DNA of 64,000 bases. It comes from Thalassolituus maritimus. GTDB lineage: Bacteria > Pseudomonadota > Gammaproteobacteria > Pseudomonadales > Oceanobacteraceae. The notes under the pieces are model-generated. The model did no database searches. It was not told where the DNA came from and worked only from the letters and a program-made list of their open reading frames with translations. Location of the stretch: NCBI RefSeq assembly GCF_900156675.1, contig NZ_FTOH01000005.1:62001-126000 (forward strand), given 5' to 3'. Shown piece after piece: positions 9,590-19,351 of this stretch; position 1 is the first letter of the stretch; every line of letters begins with the position of its first letter. The translations under genes and the position numbers were made by a program.

Positions 9590-9817
9590 GTGGAAGTTAA
9601 GTGTCCAACGTGCGAAAAAACGGTCCAATGGACCCCAAAAGAGAAGTACCGCCCTTTTTGCAGTGAGCGCTGCAAGCTGATCGACCTTGGCGAGTGGGCA
9701 AGTGAGGGGCACGCGATTCCAGGGAAACCCATGACTGATGAGCTTATGTCTGGTGATATCTCAGACGACATGTTTGCAGCTGACGAGCCCCCCAGTGATC
9801 ACCTTAAACGTCATTAA
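9590..9817 (+). CDS. yacG: DNA gyrase inhibitor / zinc-binding protein YacG
   Basis: This is a small zinc protein of about 75 residues with the cysteine pattern CPTC ... CSERC, matching YacG, which in E. coli binds GyrB and inhibits DNA gyrase. Two GTG codons could start it. The GTG at 9590 has TGAGG five bases upstream and is preferred. The GTG at 9584 would add two residues but overlaps that ribosome site. The coaE stop overlaps the Shine-Dalgarno, so the genes are translationally linked. Confidence 0.85.
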   Translation: MEVKCPTCEKTVQWTPKEKYRPFCSERCKLIDLGEWASEGHAIPGKPMTDELMSGDISDDMFAADEPPSDHLKRH

Positions 9818-9838
9818 TAGATAATGAGGGTGACTTAA

Positions 9839-9868
9839 GAACGGTTGCCGTGAGCTCATCAACCGTTC
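9839..9868. terminator. Inverted repeat at the convergent yacG / regulator junction
   Basis: GAACGGTTG and CAACCGTTC form a perfect 9-bp stem with a 12-base loop. The right arm overlaps the last codons of the minus-strand gene. It has no U tract on either strand, so it is at most a weak or Rho-assisted end. Confidence 0.35.
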
Positions 9869-11034
9869 GCAGGGATCTTTTCAACCAGCGCCATCAACTC
9901 CTCGGTCTTTACTTTATCAGAGGCGAATACCCTGCCGACTTCGGTGAGGTAGCCTGTCAGACTCTTGTCCATCTTCAGGCCCTCGTTGAAAACCCGGTTG
10001 GTCTCGAGGATCCCCTTCTCAAGAACCTTCTGAATTACCTGCTCCTGTTGTTCGTCCATACCCAGAAACTGAATTTCCTGCTCTATGCCATCGGCAATAT
10101 CTTCCACTGCATCTGCAATACGCACCATCACGTCGTGATAGCCTTTATCGATGCCCTCCATGATGTGCGTCATACGCGATGTCAGCTTCACAACCAGCTG
10201 ACTTTCCAGCTTCAGTGACTCTACATTATCGAGTGCTCCTACTCTGGCATCCAGACCCTGCAGCAGAGAAAAGACATTATCCTTAATTGCACCATATTTA
10301 TTTGAGTCGTCTACCGGCATGTTCCTGACCAGAAGGGAAACACGACCATAGTTCATAATGGAGCGCTTTCCGAAGTCGACATAGCGTCCCATTTCACTGC
10401 ATTCCCGCAGTAAGGTTGATTCCAGGTCCTTGGCCATCCCATTCGCTTCCATGTTCTTCTCGCCGAAACGGCTACGAATCTGAAGCGAGCTGCTGATACT
10501 GTAACTCTTGAGTGCCTGAAACAGGCGCATTCCTGCCTGATCGAGGTTCTCACACTGATTAATGTCCAGAAGAAATTGGATGTTTACTCCAAGGTCTGAA
10601 GTGTCCGACATAGCGATAAAGGCCATCTCATTAGCCTTATCCAGTTGCTGTTTAAGCTGCTCGTTGGCAATGCGGTTAAAAATCGCCTTCATCAGGCGAA
10701 CCTGCAGCTCTGCGCCGTTACCAAACTGGATATGATCATCACAACCGGCATCATAGAAACCCAGCCGGGAATCCAGATCGCGCTCTTCTGTTGCCAGTAC
10801 AACCACGGGTAATGGTGAAATTACCGGGTGATGTTTGAGTGCCCGAACCTGTGCCTGAGCGCCTGTTCCGTCAGCCTCTTTATCAAGCACGATAGCAAGC
10901 TTGTATTCTTCGAGGTCAGGCAGGTGAAATGTTTCCTGCGCAGTCGCAACAGCCAACAGCGAGAACTGATCTCCGAGGTTTTCCCCGAGCTTTTTTATAT
11001 CGTTGCAGCCAACAACGAGGACCTTGTATTCCAT
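9859..11034 (-). CDS. Receiver-like regulatory protein of unknown target
   Basis: This is a 391-residue cytoplasmic protein. Residues 1 to about 125 follow the pattern of a response-regulator receiver: hydrophobic beta-1, LAIVLDKEAD with an aspartate at beta-3, PVVVLATEE with the switch Thr, then AGCDDHIQFG. The invariant Lys after beta-5 is replaced by Gln, so phosphotransfer may be impaired. Residues 140-390 resemble no family I can name. They contain a long predicted helical stretch (about 290-350) that could form a coiled coil. It has no DNA-binding or GGDEF motif. It is convergent with yacG. Confidence 0.6.
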   Translation of the reverse strand: MEYKVLVVGCNDIKKLGENLGDQFSLLAVATAQETFHLPDLEEYKLAIVLDKEADGTGAQAQVRALKHHPVISPLPVVVLATEERDLDSRLGFYDAGCDDHIQFGNGAELQVRLMKAIFNRIANEQLKQQLDKANEMAFIAMSDTSDLGVNIQFLLDINQCENLDQAGMRLFQALKSYSISSSLQIRSRFGEKNMEANGMAKDLESTLLRECSEMGRYVDFGKRSIMNYGRVSLLVRNMPVDDSNKYGAIKDNVFSLLQGLDARVGALDNVESLKLESQLVVKLTSRMTHIMEGIDKGYHDVMVRIADAVEDIADGIEQEIQFLGMDEQQEQVIQKVLEKGILETNRVFNEGLKMDKSLTGYLTEVGRVFASDKVKTEELMALVEKIPANG

Positions 11035-11264
11035 AGGCGTTAAGGCATCTAGTGAGACGTATTACAAGGTTTAGTCCAGTTAACGCAAATTTACCAACGT
11101 GATTCACCATTCGATTACAAAAGCTATCCTATTGATATCTTTATCAAATTATTAATTACATACACTGCGCTACATCGCGCGTAGATGCATTCATACTGCA
11201 AAAGATAAATGGTCGTAAATTGACACTACCGGATGTTCAACATGAGCGGATCGGAGAGCTGAAA

Positions 11265-13829
11265 TCAGATAAGCATCAGTTCTTTGGCCTTATGAATGGC
11301 CTGAGTCCGGCTGCCTGTGCCCAGCTTCACATTGATCTTGCGAGCGTGAGTTTTCACTGTGTGCAGCGAAATATAGAGCTTATCTGCGATCGCCTGATTC
11401 GACATTCCCTGAGCCATAAGGTTGAGGACATCACGCTCGCGCTCACTGAGCGCAGACCCTGGCTCATGAGCCGGATTCAGTTCTACCTTTGGCAAATCAA
11501 GAAAAGCCACCAGCCCAGGCAGCCAGCTTTGCAATTGCTGGTTTACGCCTTCTGCACGAAATGTCTTCTTCACAACGTCGATCTGGCGCATAGCTTCAGC
11601 GGGTTGTTGCAGCGTCATCAAGGCCCCAGCGCGAATCATGCGGATAAACACCGACATGAAGCCGTCCGGAGTATGACGTAACCAGCGATCAGTCAGGTCC
11701 AGGCATACCTCTGGGCGCCCAGCCATCAGGTGAAGTCTTGAGAGCGTCAGGGTGCTGAACCCCGGTAGCAACGCGCTGTATTCACAACGCGCAACGCCCG
11801 CACTGTCAGCATCCGCCAGTAACGCCTCAAGGCAATCATGAGCCCGGCGGAATTTTTTCTGTGAGATCCAGATATTCGAACGCACTGTATGCAACCAGGC
11901 GTACGCAACAAAATCGACTTGCTGTTCCTGTAAGCGACGCTCGCCATCATCAAGAACATTCAGAGCCAGGGAGTACTGCCCCTGCCCCATCAGATTAAGC
12001 GCCCGGATAGCATACCCATAGGCTGCTGCCGGGTCAGAACGCTCTTCGCATAGCAGCAATGCCTGAGTAAGAGCGGTATCCGTTGGCTCATCACTGTAAC
12101 CCGTAATCCAGCCAACGGTTGCTTTCAGTATCTGCAGCCTCGCATACGCCAGACTGTTACCGCCATGCGGACTTGCTTCCAACACCTCATGGCCCTGAGT
12201 CAGAACAGATAAGCAGCGCGACGCGTGACCGCGATTAAACTCAATACGCGCATGATCCAGGTGTGCCATGCCCTCGAGTGCACTCTGGCGGGATTTCCGG
12301 GCGATATCGAGCGCAAAACGATTCCAGATACGTGAGCCATCAAGATCCCTATGCGCCAGCGATACCAGTGCCAGCATAGAGGCGGTAAGAAATCTCAGAC
12401 TAAAACGTTCCGCGGGTAACATCTCCAGCGCCTGACGGCATTGCCGTTCCGCCCGGGTTAGCTCGCCTCGCGAACCTGCCATATACCCTTTTAATGCAAT
12501 CAGACCGGCTTCATCTATGCCCGGTATCAAAGACAGGCGCTCGATCAGGCTCTGAGCAGCATCCAGTCGGTTAGTCAGGAGGTGCGTCCAGCACGCAATC
12601 TGCATCAGATCAGGAGACGTGTACAGCTGGTCTTCGTTCAGCTGATCAAACCAGACAGTAAGCCCTTGGGTATCCAGACTAGCGAGGATACTGTCTGACT
12701 GTTGTGCCATCCAACCGGAATCAATCACACTGTGGTCAGACTGCCCAGCATGAAATAACGCTGCAATGGCATCGTTACGATCCCGAAACCAGTTAAACGC
12801 GCGCAGGTGAATATCTCTTCGCCAATCGGCTGGGCGTAGCCGCGATAGACACTGGGCTACAATCGGATCCATTCTGAACCACTCAGGACGGCCGGGAACC
12901 TCCTGTAAGTACAGACCCAGCACCAGTAATCCCTGCATATCACCCGCTGCATAAAGGTCAGGAGCGACAGCTTTAACCAGATCATCATGAAAGGTGCCAA
13001 GCACTGCACATAAACACATGAGATCCCTCAGCGGCACAGCCAGATTTGGGATGACCTCGCCACGAAGATAATCAGACACCTCATACAGACCCAGATCACT
13101 GCTCCAGCGCTCTGGCATACCAGCACAACGCCAGGCCATGAGCCAGAGAGCCAGCCCCGCAGGCCAACCCTGCATTTTTCGCAATAACGACGGCACCTCC
13201 GCCGAGGGTAGAGTCAGTTGTTGACACTCTAACAGCGCGTTGAATTCAGATATCGAGAAGCTGAGTTGTTGAGTGGTGAGCCAGGCAATATCAGGCAATA
13301 ATCCAATACTGCCTCGGGCAAACGGTAAATGACGTCCGCTGAATACGAGTTTCAGGTTCGCTGGTCTATACCGTAAAAGGAGGGTCGTAATCGCCCGGCT
13401 TTCTTCAAAATCGAGATATTCGACGTTGTCGATGATAAATACATACTGAGTGTCTTGCTGTCGCACATGCTCCAGCAAAGTTGCCACCGCTTCCATGTCG
13501 GAAAGTGACGACAAAACACCGCTACTGGTCAGGCCCAGCTCTTTCTCACACGCTCGGACCATCAACCGCGACGACTCGTCAAAACGGTCACACTGATAAT
13601 ATACGACTGTGTGGTCCATCTGCAGTAAAGAGATAGACGAGGATATCACCGACGTTTTCCCATAGCCCGCCGGCGCCAACAGCATTGCCACAGGCGAAGA
13701 TGCCAAGGCCGCCATGAGAATATCAGAACGGTCGATATGGCTGGCAGGCGCCTCAGGACGGGTTGTCTTAACCGCAATAACGCGCGCCTCTACATCGCTA
13801 AGGTTATCGCTGGCGGGGGGTACAAACAC
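11265..13829 (-). CDS. MalT-type LuxR-family transcriptional regulator (STAND ATPase)
   Basis: This 854-residue regulator has a signal-transduction ATPase domain (about residues 25-330). Its Walker A is APAGYGKTSV near residue 52 and its Walker B-like FIIDN near residue 129. A long TPR-like helical sensor region covers about 340-770. A C-terminal LuxR helix-turn-helix (about 785-850) carries LSERERDVLNLMAQGMSNQAIA and TVKTHARKI. Such proteins bind ATP and an inducer and then oligomerise on DNA. It lies 79 bases downstream of the porin/FMN/PepSY genes on the same strand, so these are candidate targets. The inducer is unknown. Confidence 0.85.
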   Translation of the reverse strand: MFVPPASDNLSDVEARVIAVKTTRPEAPASHIDRSDILMAALASSPVAMLLAPAGYGKTSVISSSISLLQMDHTVVYYQCDRFDESSRLMVRACEKELGLTSSGVLSSLSDMEAVATLLEHVRQQDTQYVFIIDNVEYLDFEESRAITTLLLRYRPANLKLVFSGRHLPFARGSIGLLPDIAWLTTQQLSFSISEFNALLECQQLTLPSAEVPSLLRKMQGWPAGLALWLMAWRCAGMPERWSSDLGLYEVSDYLRGEVIPNLAVPLRDLMCLCAVLGTFHDDLVKAVAPDLYAAGDMQGLLVLGLYLQEVPGRPEWFRMDPIVAQCLSRLRPADWRRDIHLRAFNWFRDRNDAIAALFHAGQSDHSVIDSGWMAQQSDSILASLDTQGLTVWFDQLNEDQLYTSPDLMQIACWTHLLTNRLDAAQSLIERLSLIPGIDEAGLIALKGYMAGSRGELTRAERQCRQALEMLPAERFSLRFLTASMLALVSLAHRDLDGSRIWNRFALDIARKSRQSALEGMAHLDHARIEFNRGHASRCLSVLTQGHEVLEASPHGGNSLAYARLQILKATVGWITGYSDEPTDTALTQALLLCEERSDPAAAYGYAIRALNLMGQGQYSLALNVLDDGERRLQEQQVDFVAYAWLHTVRSNIWISQKKFRRAHDCLEALLADADSAGVARCEYSALLPGFSTLTLSRLHLMAGRPEVCLDLTDRWLRHTPDGFMSVFIRMIRAGALMTLQQPAEAMRQIDVVKKTFRAEGVNQQLQSWLPGLVAFLDLPKVELNPAHEPGSALSERERDVLNLMAQGMSNQAIADKLYISLHTVKTHARKINVKLGTGSRTQAIHKAKELMLI

Positions 13830-13908
13830 AGTGTCAGGATCCGTGACGCAAAATTATTTACTGGGCCTATAGAAACAAATCGGACGAGCTGCGGCAACGT
13901 TGCTCTGG

Positions 13909-14643
13909 TTACCTTCTGTTACCAGGGCGCGACCACCACATCCAGATACCGCTGAATGCCAGAAGAAGCATTGCAAAAGCGGCGGCATCGACTATCCATA
14001 TCCCCCAACGACCAAACCAGCGCCCACTGTGCATATCCTGCATCACACGCTGCCAACTGATGGACTGGTTGACGGAAGGAAGCACCTCATACGAGGCAAT
14101 TCGGGCATGAGGCATAATTTCTTCAAGAGTGAGTGCATCAGTATTCAACCTCTGCCAATGATCAGGCGATCCAGCAACCAGCTGCCCCTCTGAAATCGCC
14201 GGCCTGGCGTCGTCGGCCAAACTAAGAAAAGCAGGATCAAAAGACTCAATCAGCTGATAATCGCCCGTTAGCAAGTGCCAGCCAGAGAGGCAGCTGACGA
14301 GCACATAATCCAGAGTCTCTGCAGCCCCCGTCAATCGGTCACAATCTGCTATGACCTCCTCGTCTAGCATCAGCATGCCGTTAGCAGAGTACAGCAACCC
14401 GTAGCGGCCGCGGTAGCCAATGTTATCCGGTAATACCGATTGATATGGCCAGAGCAGGACACGGCTCTGAGGGTAATGATTATCCAGCTCAAGTTGCCCG
14501 GTATGATTCAACGCAACACCGGTAATCACGAGAAGAATAAGTAGGAAAGATACCAGCAGTCCCAGGCGGCGATGCCAGCGATGCAGAAAAAAGCGGATTC
14601 TTCGTCTTAGCTGCGGTCTAGGGTTCGACGGCATTATCCTCAT
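13909..14643 (-). CDS. PepSY-associated membrane protein
   Basis: This 244-residue inner-membrane protein has an Arg-rich N-terminus, a helix near residues 28-48 (HRRLGLLVSFLLILLVITGV), a periplasmic region and a final helix near 215-238. This is the PepSY_TM layout found in proteins near ferric reductases, siderophore uptake and FMN-dependent electron transfer. The conserved WHRRLGL and SGIWMWW segments are typical. It overlaps the FMN-binding gene by 26 bases, so the two are very likely coexpressed and may act together in periplasmic electron transfer. Confidence 0.8.
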   Translation of the reverse strand: MRIMPSNPRPQLRRRIRFFLHRWHRRLGLLVSFLLILLVITGVALNHTGQLELDNHYPQSRVLLWPYQSVLPDNIGYRGRYGLLYSANGMLMLDEEVIADCDRLTGAAETLDYVLVSCLSGWHLLTGDYQLIESFDPAFLSLADDARPAISEGQLVAGSPDHWQRLNTDALTLEEIMPHARIASYEVLPSVNQSISWQRVMQDMHSGRWFGRWGIWIVDAAAFAMLLLAFSGIWMWWSRPGNRR

Positions 14644-15142
14644 TCGCCCAGCGATCTAATAAGAGCGCCAGTTTAGCGACTTTCTTCATGGTACGCACTG
14701 AGTAGGTAGCGCCAGAAATGCCATCGATATGCTGAGAAAGATCTCCGCTATCAGTCAAAGCGATATTTTTGTACTGACGCGTGTATTGCGGAAGACGGAT
14801 TTCATCACCCCGGACCTCCCGGAACACCATAACTTCAATGCGCTCGATGTGCCCGGACGCGGTGACTATGCCAAAGGTAATAGGCTTCTCTTTACCGATT
14901 TCACTCAGTGTCCAGAGATGCCGCCCCTCAGCGGAAAGATAACGAAGCCGTGCCTGACGAGGCGCGTCTCCTAGCAAAGCCTCAGCTTGCTGTCGGCGCT
15001 CTGGCGTCATCCAGAGCGCCGATTTTTCCGGTTCAGACTCGCTGAATACTTCAGCACTGATCTGCGCTGGCGTGTAATACGTTGTACCGGCCGACACCGG
15101 CAAACCTACTATTAGCAAGAAAGTAAAAAGCGAGCGTAACAA
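14618..15142 (-). CDS. Exported FMN-binding domain protein
   Basis: This 174-residue protein has a signal peptide (about residues 1-18) and one FMN_bind domain ending in DGISGATYSVRTMK. The SGAT-x-S motif is of the type that receives covalently bound FMN on the threonine via ApbE in RnfG/NqrC-like proteins. It overlaps the PepSY protein gene and follows the porin gene by 11 bases. A periplasmic electron carrier working with the PepSY protein is the likely role; the substrate is not evident. Confidence 0.8.
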   Translation of the reverse strand: MLRSLFTFLLIVGLPVSAGTTYYTPAQISAEVFSESEPEKSALWMTPERRQQAEALLGDAPRQARLRYLSAEGRHLWTLSEIGKEKPITFGIVTASGHIERIEVMVFREVRGDEIRLPQYTRQYKNIALTDSGDLSQHIDGISGATYSVRTMKKVAKLALLLDRWANEDNAVEP

Positions 15143-15153
15143 ACCAGTCTACC

Positions 15154-16290
15154 TCAGAAGCTGAAACCTACACCCAGATTGTAACCAGTGGCGCTCAATT
15201 CACCAGCGGTTTCCTGACGGAAGTAATCAGCTTTCAGAACTGCAGTATCAGCCAGCCAGTAGTTCACACCGATGTCATTCTGAGTTTTCTCAGAATCATC
15301 GCTGTCGCCTGCGGCGGTGTCCCACATGCTGTTGCGGTAGAACACACCAACCTGCTCGTTGATGCGGTAAGACGGCTCAATGTAGTAACCATTTTGCTTG
15401 GACGCACCTGCTACAGCATCTTCAACATCGGAGTCGATGTTCCATTGAGCATACAGAGCGCGAATACCGAAATCACCGGTCTGATAAACCGCATGTGCTT
15501 CGAGGAGTGCAGCGCCAATTTCGTCATCGCCAGCCCCCTGAAGAATGTCATCCTGGTACTGACCAGAAACTGCCAGTTCAAGACCAGGAACTGCGGTGTA
15601 CTTCAGGCGAGCGGTATAAGCCGCTTTATTTGCCGTCGCTTCAGCGACTTTTTGACGGCTGGAGCGTACTGACTCAACACCTGTCAGCAAACCATTAGCG
15701 TCAGACTCCGCAGCATTCAGACCTGAGTGCATAGCAACATCGTAGCTCAGGCCATCGGCAATTTGACCAGATACCATGACACCACCTTCCCACCATGTCG
15801 TCGGAATGATGCGCTTCTCAACGTTATTACGTTCTACGCCGTAGAAGGTTTCAGGCTCATGGGTTTCGTTCAGAATACCAACAGGCAGCAGGAACAAACC
15901 GGTTTTTACCTGAGTGTTTTCCGTTACATCCACTTCTACGTAGGCCTGCTCAAGTTCGACTTCACCCGGCTTACCTTCACCAGCAAGGCTGTGTTCAAGC
16001 TCAAGTTCAGAGAAGAAGCGTACTTTATCTGTAAATTCTTTACCGAAGAAAAGAACAAAACGGTGATAATCGATCTCGTTATCTTTTCCTTGGTTCAGAT
16101 TCAGGTGCATTTCACCGTAACCACCGATATACACCGGGTTAGCTGGCCCTTCTGCTTGTGCGTCAACAGTGTCTGCCAGCGCAGCAATCTGAGCTTTCAG
16201 TTCATCAATCTGAGCTTGTGTTGCAGCATCCGCAGCAAAGGTCATGTTTGACAGAGCGATAGCGGTGCCAAGCACAGCGAGTTTTTTCAT
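15154..16290 (-). CDS. Outer-membrane porin (OprO/P- or LbtU-like)
   Basis: This 378-residue protein has signal peptide MKKLAVLGTAIALSNMTFAA, a short coiled-coil stretch (TQAQIDELKAQIAALADTV) and then a beta-barrel ending in Phe (GYNLGVGFSF). The chosen ATG has GGGAGA six bases away; upstream in-frame starts lack a signal peptide. The YIGGYGEMHLNLNQG opening and ELEHS/VELEQAYVE stretches resemble porins annotated as OprO/P or LbtU-like. Linkage to FMN-binding and PepSY genes suggests uptake of a metal or redox-active solute, which is an inference. Confidence 0.8.
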   Translation of the reverse strand: MKKLAVLGTAIALSNMTFAADAATQAQIDELKAQIAALADTVDAQAEGPANPVYIGGYGEMHLNLNQGKDNEIDYHRFVLFFGKEFTDKVRFFSELELEHSLAGEGKPGEVELEQAYVEVDVTENTQVKTGLFLLPVGILNETHEPETFYGVERNNVEKRIIPTTWWEGGVMVSGQIADGLSYDVAMHSGLNAAESDANGLLTGVESVRSSRQKVAEATANKAAYTARLKYTAVPGLELAVSGQYQDDILQGAGDDEIGAALLEAHAVYQTGDFGIRALYAQWNIDSDVEDAVAGASKQNGYYIEPSYRINEQVGVFYRNSMWDTAAGDSDDSEKTQNDIGVNYWLADTAVLKADYFRQETAGELSATGYNLGVGFSF

Positions 16291-16372
16291 CTGGGATCTC
16301 CCAATTAATGTCATCAATTTCATCAGGTTGTTCGATTGCGACAGGGAAGATACCCGAATGCACAATACAAAA

Positions 16373-16432
16373 GCAAATGCTACAGATTATTACTAACAAG
16401 ACTATTCCAGTATTGTATACAATCGCATTTGC
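16373..16432. promoter_or_regulatory. Operator-like region between porin and leuS
   Basis: The divergent intergenic region holds a perfect 12-bp palindrome ATTGTATACAAT (16412-16423), the shape of GntR/FadR-family operators. It is flanked by an inverted pair GCAAATGC (16373-16380) and GCATTTGC (16425-16432). All lie about 80-145 bases upstream of the porin start. This is seen directly; the binding protein is unknown. Confidence 0.5.
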
Positions 16433-16587
16433 AGGTTTCATACACTCACTGAAACGCACTATCTGTAGCAACTACTTCAGAGTCTTACTCCAGAGAAGCC
16501 AGAACTCCCATCGCCCCGTTCAATCAGGTAAACTCCTGAGCCATAGAATTTGCGAATCCACGCCACGAACCAGGCCCAATACAGCAC

Positions 16588-19173
16588 ATGACCATGCAAG
16601 AGACATATCAACCCCAAGCCATTGAATCTGCCGTTCAGAGTCACTGGGAAGAAAATCAGGTATACAAGGCTGTCGTCGACAGCAACAAAGAGAAGTTCTA
16701 CTGCCTGTCCATGTTCCCCTACCCAAGCGGCCGTCTACACATGGGGCATGTGCGCAACTACACCATCGGTGACGTGATCTCCCGCTATCAGCGCATGCAA
16801 GGCAAGAACGTCATGCAGCCAATGGGTTGGGACGCGTTCGGTCTGCCCGCTGAAAATGCCGCGATCAAACATCAGGTCGCGCCAGCAAAATGGACCAAAG
16901 AAAACATCGCCTACATGAAAGGTCAGCTGAAATCGCTGGGTTTTGGTTACGACTGGGACCGTGAACTGGCCACCTGCGACCCTGAATACTACCGCTGGGA
17001 ACAGTGGTTCTTCACCACTCTGATCGACAAGGGTCTGGCATATAAGAAAGTTTCTGCGGTGAACTGGTGTCCGAACGACCAGACCGTACTGGCGAACGAA
17101 CAGGTCATCGATGGCTGCTGCTGGCGCTGTGACACCGTGGTTGAGCGCAAAGAAATTCCGCAGTGGTTTATCCGCATTACCGATTATGCGGAAGAGCTCC
17201 TGAATGATCTGGATCAGCTGGATGGCTGGCCCGATCAGGTCAAGGCGATGCAGCGCAACTGGATCGGCAAATCCCGCGGTATCCAGATGGCATTTGGCCT
17301 CAAAGATCGAGCAGACAGCCTTGAGATCTACACCACCCGTCCGGACACCCTGATGGGCGTGAGCTACGTTGCCGTCGCGGCGGGCCACCCTCTGGCGAAA
17401 GAAGCCGCCGAGAACAATCCTGAGCTCGCGGCGTTCATCGACGAGTGCAGCAAGTCCGGTACCGCCGAAGCCGACGTTGCCACCGCCGAGAAGAAAGGTC
17501 TGGCCACCGGTTTCACTGCCATTCACCCAATTTCAGGCAAAGAAGTCCCTGTCTGGGTCGCGAACTTCGTACTGATGGAATTCGGCACCGGTGCCGTAAT
17601 GGCCGTGCCTGCGCACGACCAGCGCGACTGGGAGTTTGCAACTAAATACGGTATTGAGATCCAGCAAGTCATCGAACCTGCCAACGGTGAAGAGATTGAT
17701 CTGAGCAAAGAAGCCTTTACCGAAAAAGGCACCCTGATCAATTCTGGTGAATTCGACGGTCTGAGTTTTGACGCAGCATTCGATGCCATTGCAGAGAAAC
17801 TCAAAAGCGAAGGCAAAGGCGAGATCAAAGTTAACTACCGCCTGCGTGACTGGGGCGTGAGCCGCCAGCGTTACTGGGGCGCACCTATTCCGGTGATCCG
17901 CACACAGGACGGCGACACAGTTCCAGCACCGGAAAGCCACCAACCGGTGATTCTCCCGACCGACGTCGTCATGGACGGCGTAAATTCGCCCATCAAGAAC
18001 AATCCTGAATTCGAGAACATCGAACTCGAAGGTCAGCCGGCATTCCGCGAAACCGACACCTTCGATACCTTTATGGAATCGTCCTGGTACTACGCGCGTT
18101 ACTGCTCGCCGCAGGACGACACCCAGATGCTCGATCCGAAAGAAGCCAACTACTGGCTCCCTGTGGACCAATACATTGGTGGTATTGAGCACGCGATTCT
18201 GCACCTGCTGTACGCGCGCTTCTTCCACAAGCTGCTGCGTGACGCCGGTCTGGTGAACTGCGACGAGCCATTCAAGAACCTGTTGACGCAAGGCATGGTG
18301 CTGGCCGAGGCCTTCTCCTACACCACGGAAAACGGCGCTAAAGAATGGGTTAACCCACTCGATGTGACCGTTGAGCGTGACGAGAAAGGCCGCGTCATCG
18401 GCGCAAAGCGTACCGAAGACGGTCTGGAGCTGACGGCAGCGGGCATGAGCAAAATGTCGAAGTCGAAAAACAACGGCGTTGACCCTCAGGAAGCCATTAA
18501 ACAGTACGGTGCCGACACCGTGCGTCTGTACACCATGTTTGCCGCGCCGCCGGAACAAACACTCGAGTGGTCTGATTCTGGCGTGCAGGGTGCCCAGCGC
18601 TTCTTGCAGCGTGTATGGCGCTTAAGCTATGAGCTGCTGCAACAAGCAAATCGTGGTGACATCGGTCAGCTGAACAAAGATGAAAAAGACGCACGCCGCA
18701 AAGTGCACGAAACCATTCAGAAAGTGAGTGACGACGTAGGCCGTCGTTACAGCTTCAATACCGGCATTGCTGCAGTAATGGAATTGATCAACACCCTGCA
18801 GAAGCAGAAACTCGATAGCGCTGGTGCTCGTGCTGTCGTCGCCGAAGGTCTGGACGCCGTGGTGCGCATGCTGTCACCAATTGCTCCGCACATTGCCCAG
18901 TCTCTGTGGGAAGCCTTTGGTAACGAGGGTCTGGTTCTGGATGCACCTTGGCCGGTGGTCGATAAAAAAGCGCTGGAGAAAGACAGTATCCTGCTGATCG
19001 TTCAGGTAAACGGTAAAGTGCGTGCCAAACTGGAAGCGCCCGCTACCGCCAGCAAAGACGAACTCGAAGCCATGGCGATGGCAGACGACAGCGTTAAAGC
19101 CCAGATTGACGGTAAAACCGTACGAAAAGTTATCGTTGTGCCCGGGAAGTTAGTGAATATTGTTGCTAATTAA
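16588..19173 (+). CDS. leuS: Leucyl-tRNA synthetase
   Basis: This 861-residue class Ia synthetase charges tRNA-Leu. The HIGH-type motif is in [15 protein letters not shown] (about residues 42-56). The CP1 editing domain is inserted with the threonine-rich [13 protein letters not shown]. The KMSKS loop reads [11 protein letters not shown] near residue 620. The C-terminal tRNA-binding domain is complete. An ATG two codons downstream (16594) gives the more typical MQETYQPQ start and is an equally good choice. Confidence 0.97.
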   Translation: MTMQETYQPQAIESAVQSHWEENQVYKAVVDSNKEKFYCLSMFPYPSGRLHMGHVRNYTIGDVISRYQRMQGKNVMQPMGWDAFGLPAENAAIKHQVAPAKWTKENIAYMKGQLKSLGFGYDWDRELATCDPEYYRWEQWFFTTLIDKGLAYKKVSAVNWCPNDQTVLANEQVIDGCCWRCDTVVERKEIPQWFIRITDYAEELLNDLDQLDGWPDQVKAMQRNWIGKSRGIQMAFGLKDRADSLEIYTTRPDTLMGVSYVAVAAGHPLAKEAAENNPELAAFIDECSKSGTAEADVATAEKKGLATGFTAIHPISGKEVPVWVANFVLMEFGTGAVMAVPAHDQRDWEFATKYGIEIQQVIEPANGEEIDLSKEAFTEKGTLINSGEFDGLSFDAAFDAIAEKLKSEGKGEIKVNYRLRDWGVSRQRYWGAPIPVIRTQDGDTVPAPESHQPVILPTDVVMDGVNSPIKNNPEFENIELEGQPAFRETDTFDTFMESSWYYARYCSPQDDTQMLDPKEANYWLPVDQYIGGIEHAILHLLYARFFHKLLRDAGLVNCDEPFKNLLTQGMVLAEAFSYTTENGAKEWVNPLDVTVERDEKGRVIGAKRTEDGLELTAAGMSKMSKSKNNGVDPQEAIKQYGADTVRLYTMFAAPPEQTLEWSDSGVQGAQRFLQRVWRLSYELLQQANRGDIGQLNKDEKDARRKVHETIQKVSDDVGRRYSFNTGIAAVMELINTLQKQKLDSAGARAVVAEGLDAVVRMLSPIAPHIAQSLWEAFGNEGLVLDAPWPVVDKKALEKDSILLIVQVNGKVRAKLEAPATASKDELEAMAMADDSVKAQIDGKTVRKVIVVPGKLVNIVAN

Positions 19174-19179
19174 TGGAGC

Positions 19180-19290
19180 GAACTGCGTTGCTCTGGCCGT
19201 GTTAAAAACCAGATTAAAATGCTCATTTATGACGTATAAACTGCGCTTTCAATCTGGTTTTTGCCTTGCTATAGCGGCCTCGTTAACGCT
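19180..19290 (-). repeat. Structured intergenic repeat, copy 2
   Basis: This occupies nearly all of the leuS-lptE gap. Read on the minus strand it aligns with the element at 69-193: CGAGGC, GCAAGGCAAAAAC, CAGTTTATACGTCATAAATG, AGCATT, GTTTTTAAC and CAACGCAG recur in the same order. Its arms CCAGATT (19209-19215) and AATCTGG (19251-19257) are complementary. They differ from copy 1's arms, so pairing is conserved though sequence is not. The placement between two genes of one likely transcription unit suggests an RNA or a mobile small element. Confidence 0.7.
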
Positions 19291-19351
19291 CCCAAAGCAC
19301 CGAGTGCGGGTAAAAACATAGCCTTCAGGGTTTCTACTTTTCGGAATTAAT

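Noticed and set aside
9850-10218. Plus-strand frame opposite the receiver-like gene
   Set aside because: Shadow of the minus-strand gene, with Cys/His-rich composition and no ribosome site.
16291-16480. Fur box upstream of the porin cluster
   Set aside because: AT-rich stretches do not match the GATAATGATAATCATTATC pattern well; only the ATTGTATACAAT palindrome is convincing.
16735-18558. Long minus-strand frames opposite leuS
   Set aside because: They are mirror frames of a strongly biased coding sequence; leuS motifs are intact on the plus strand.
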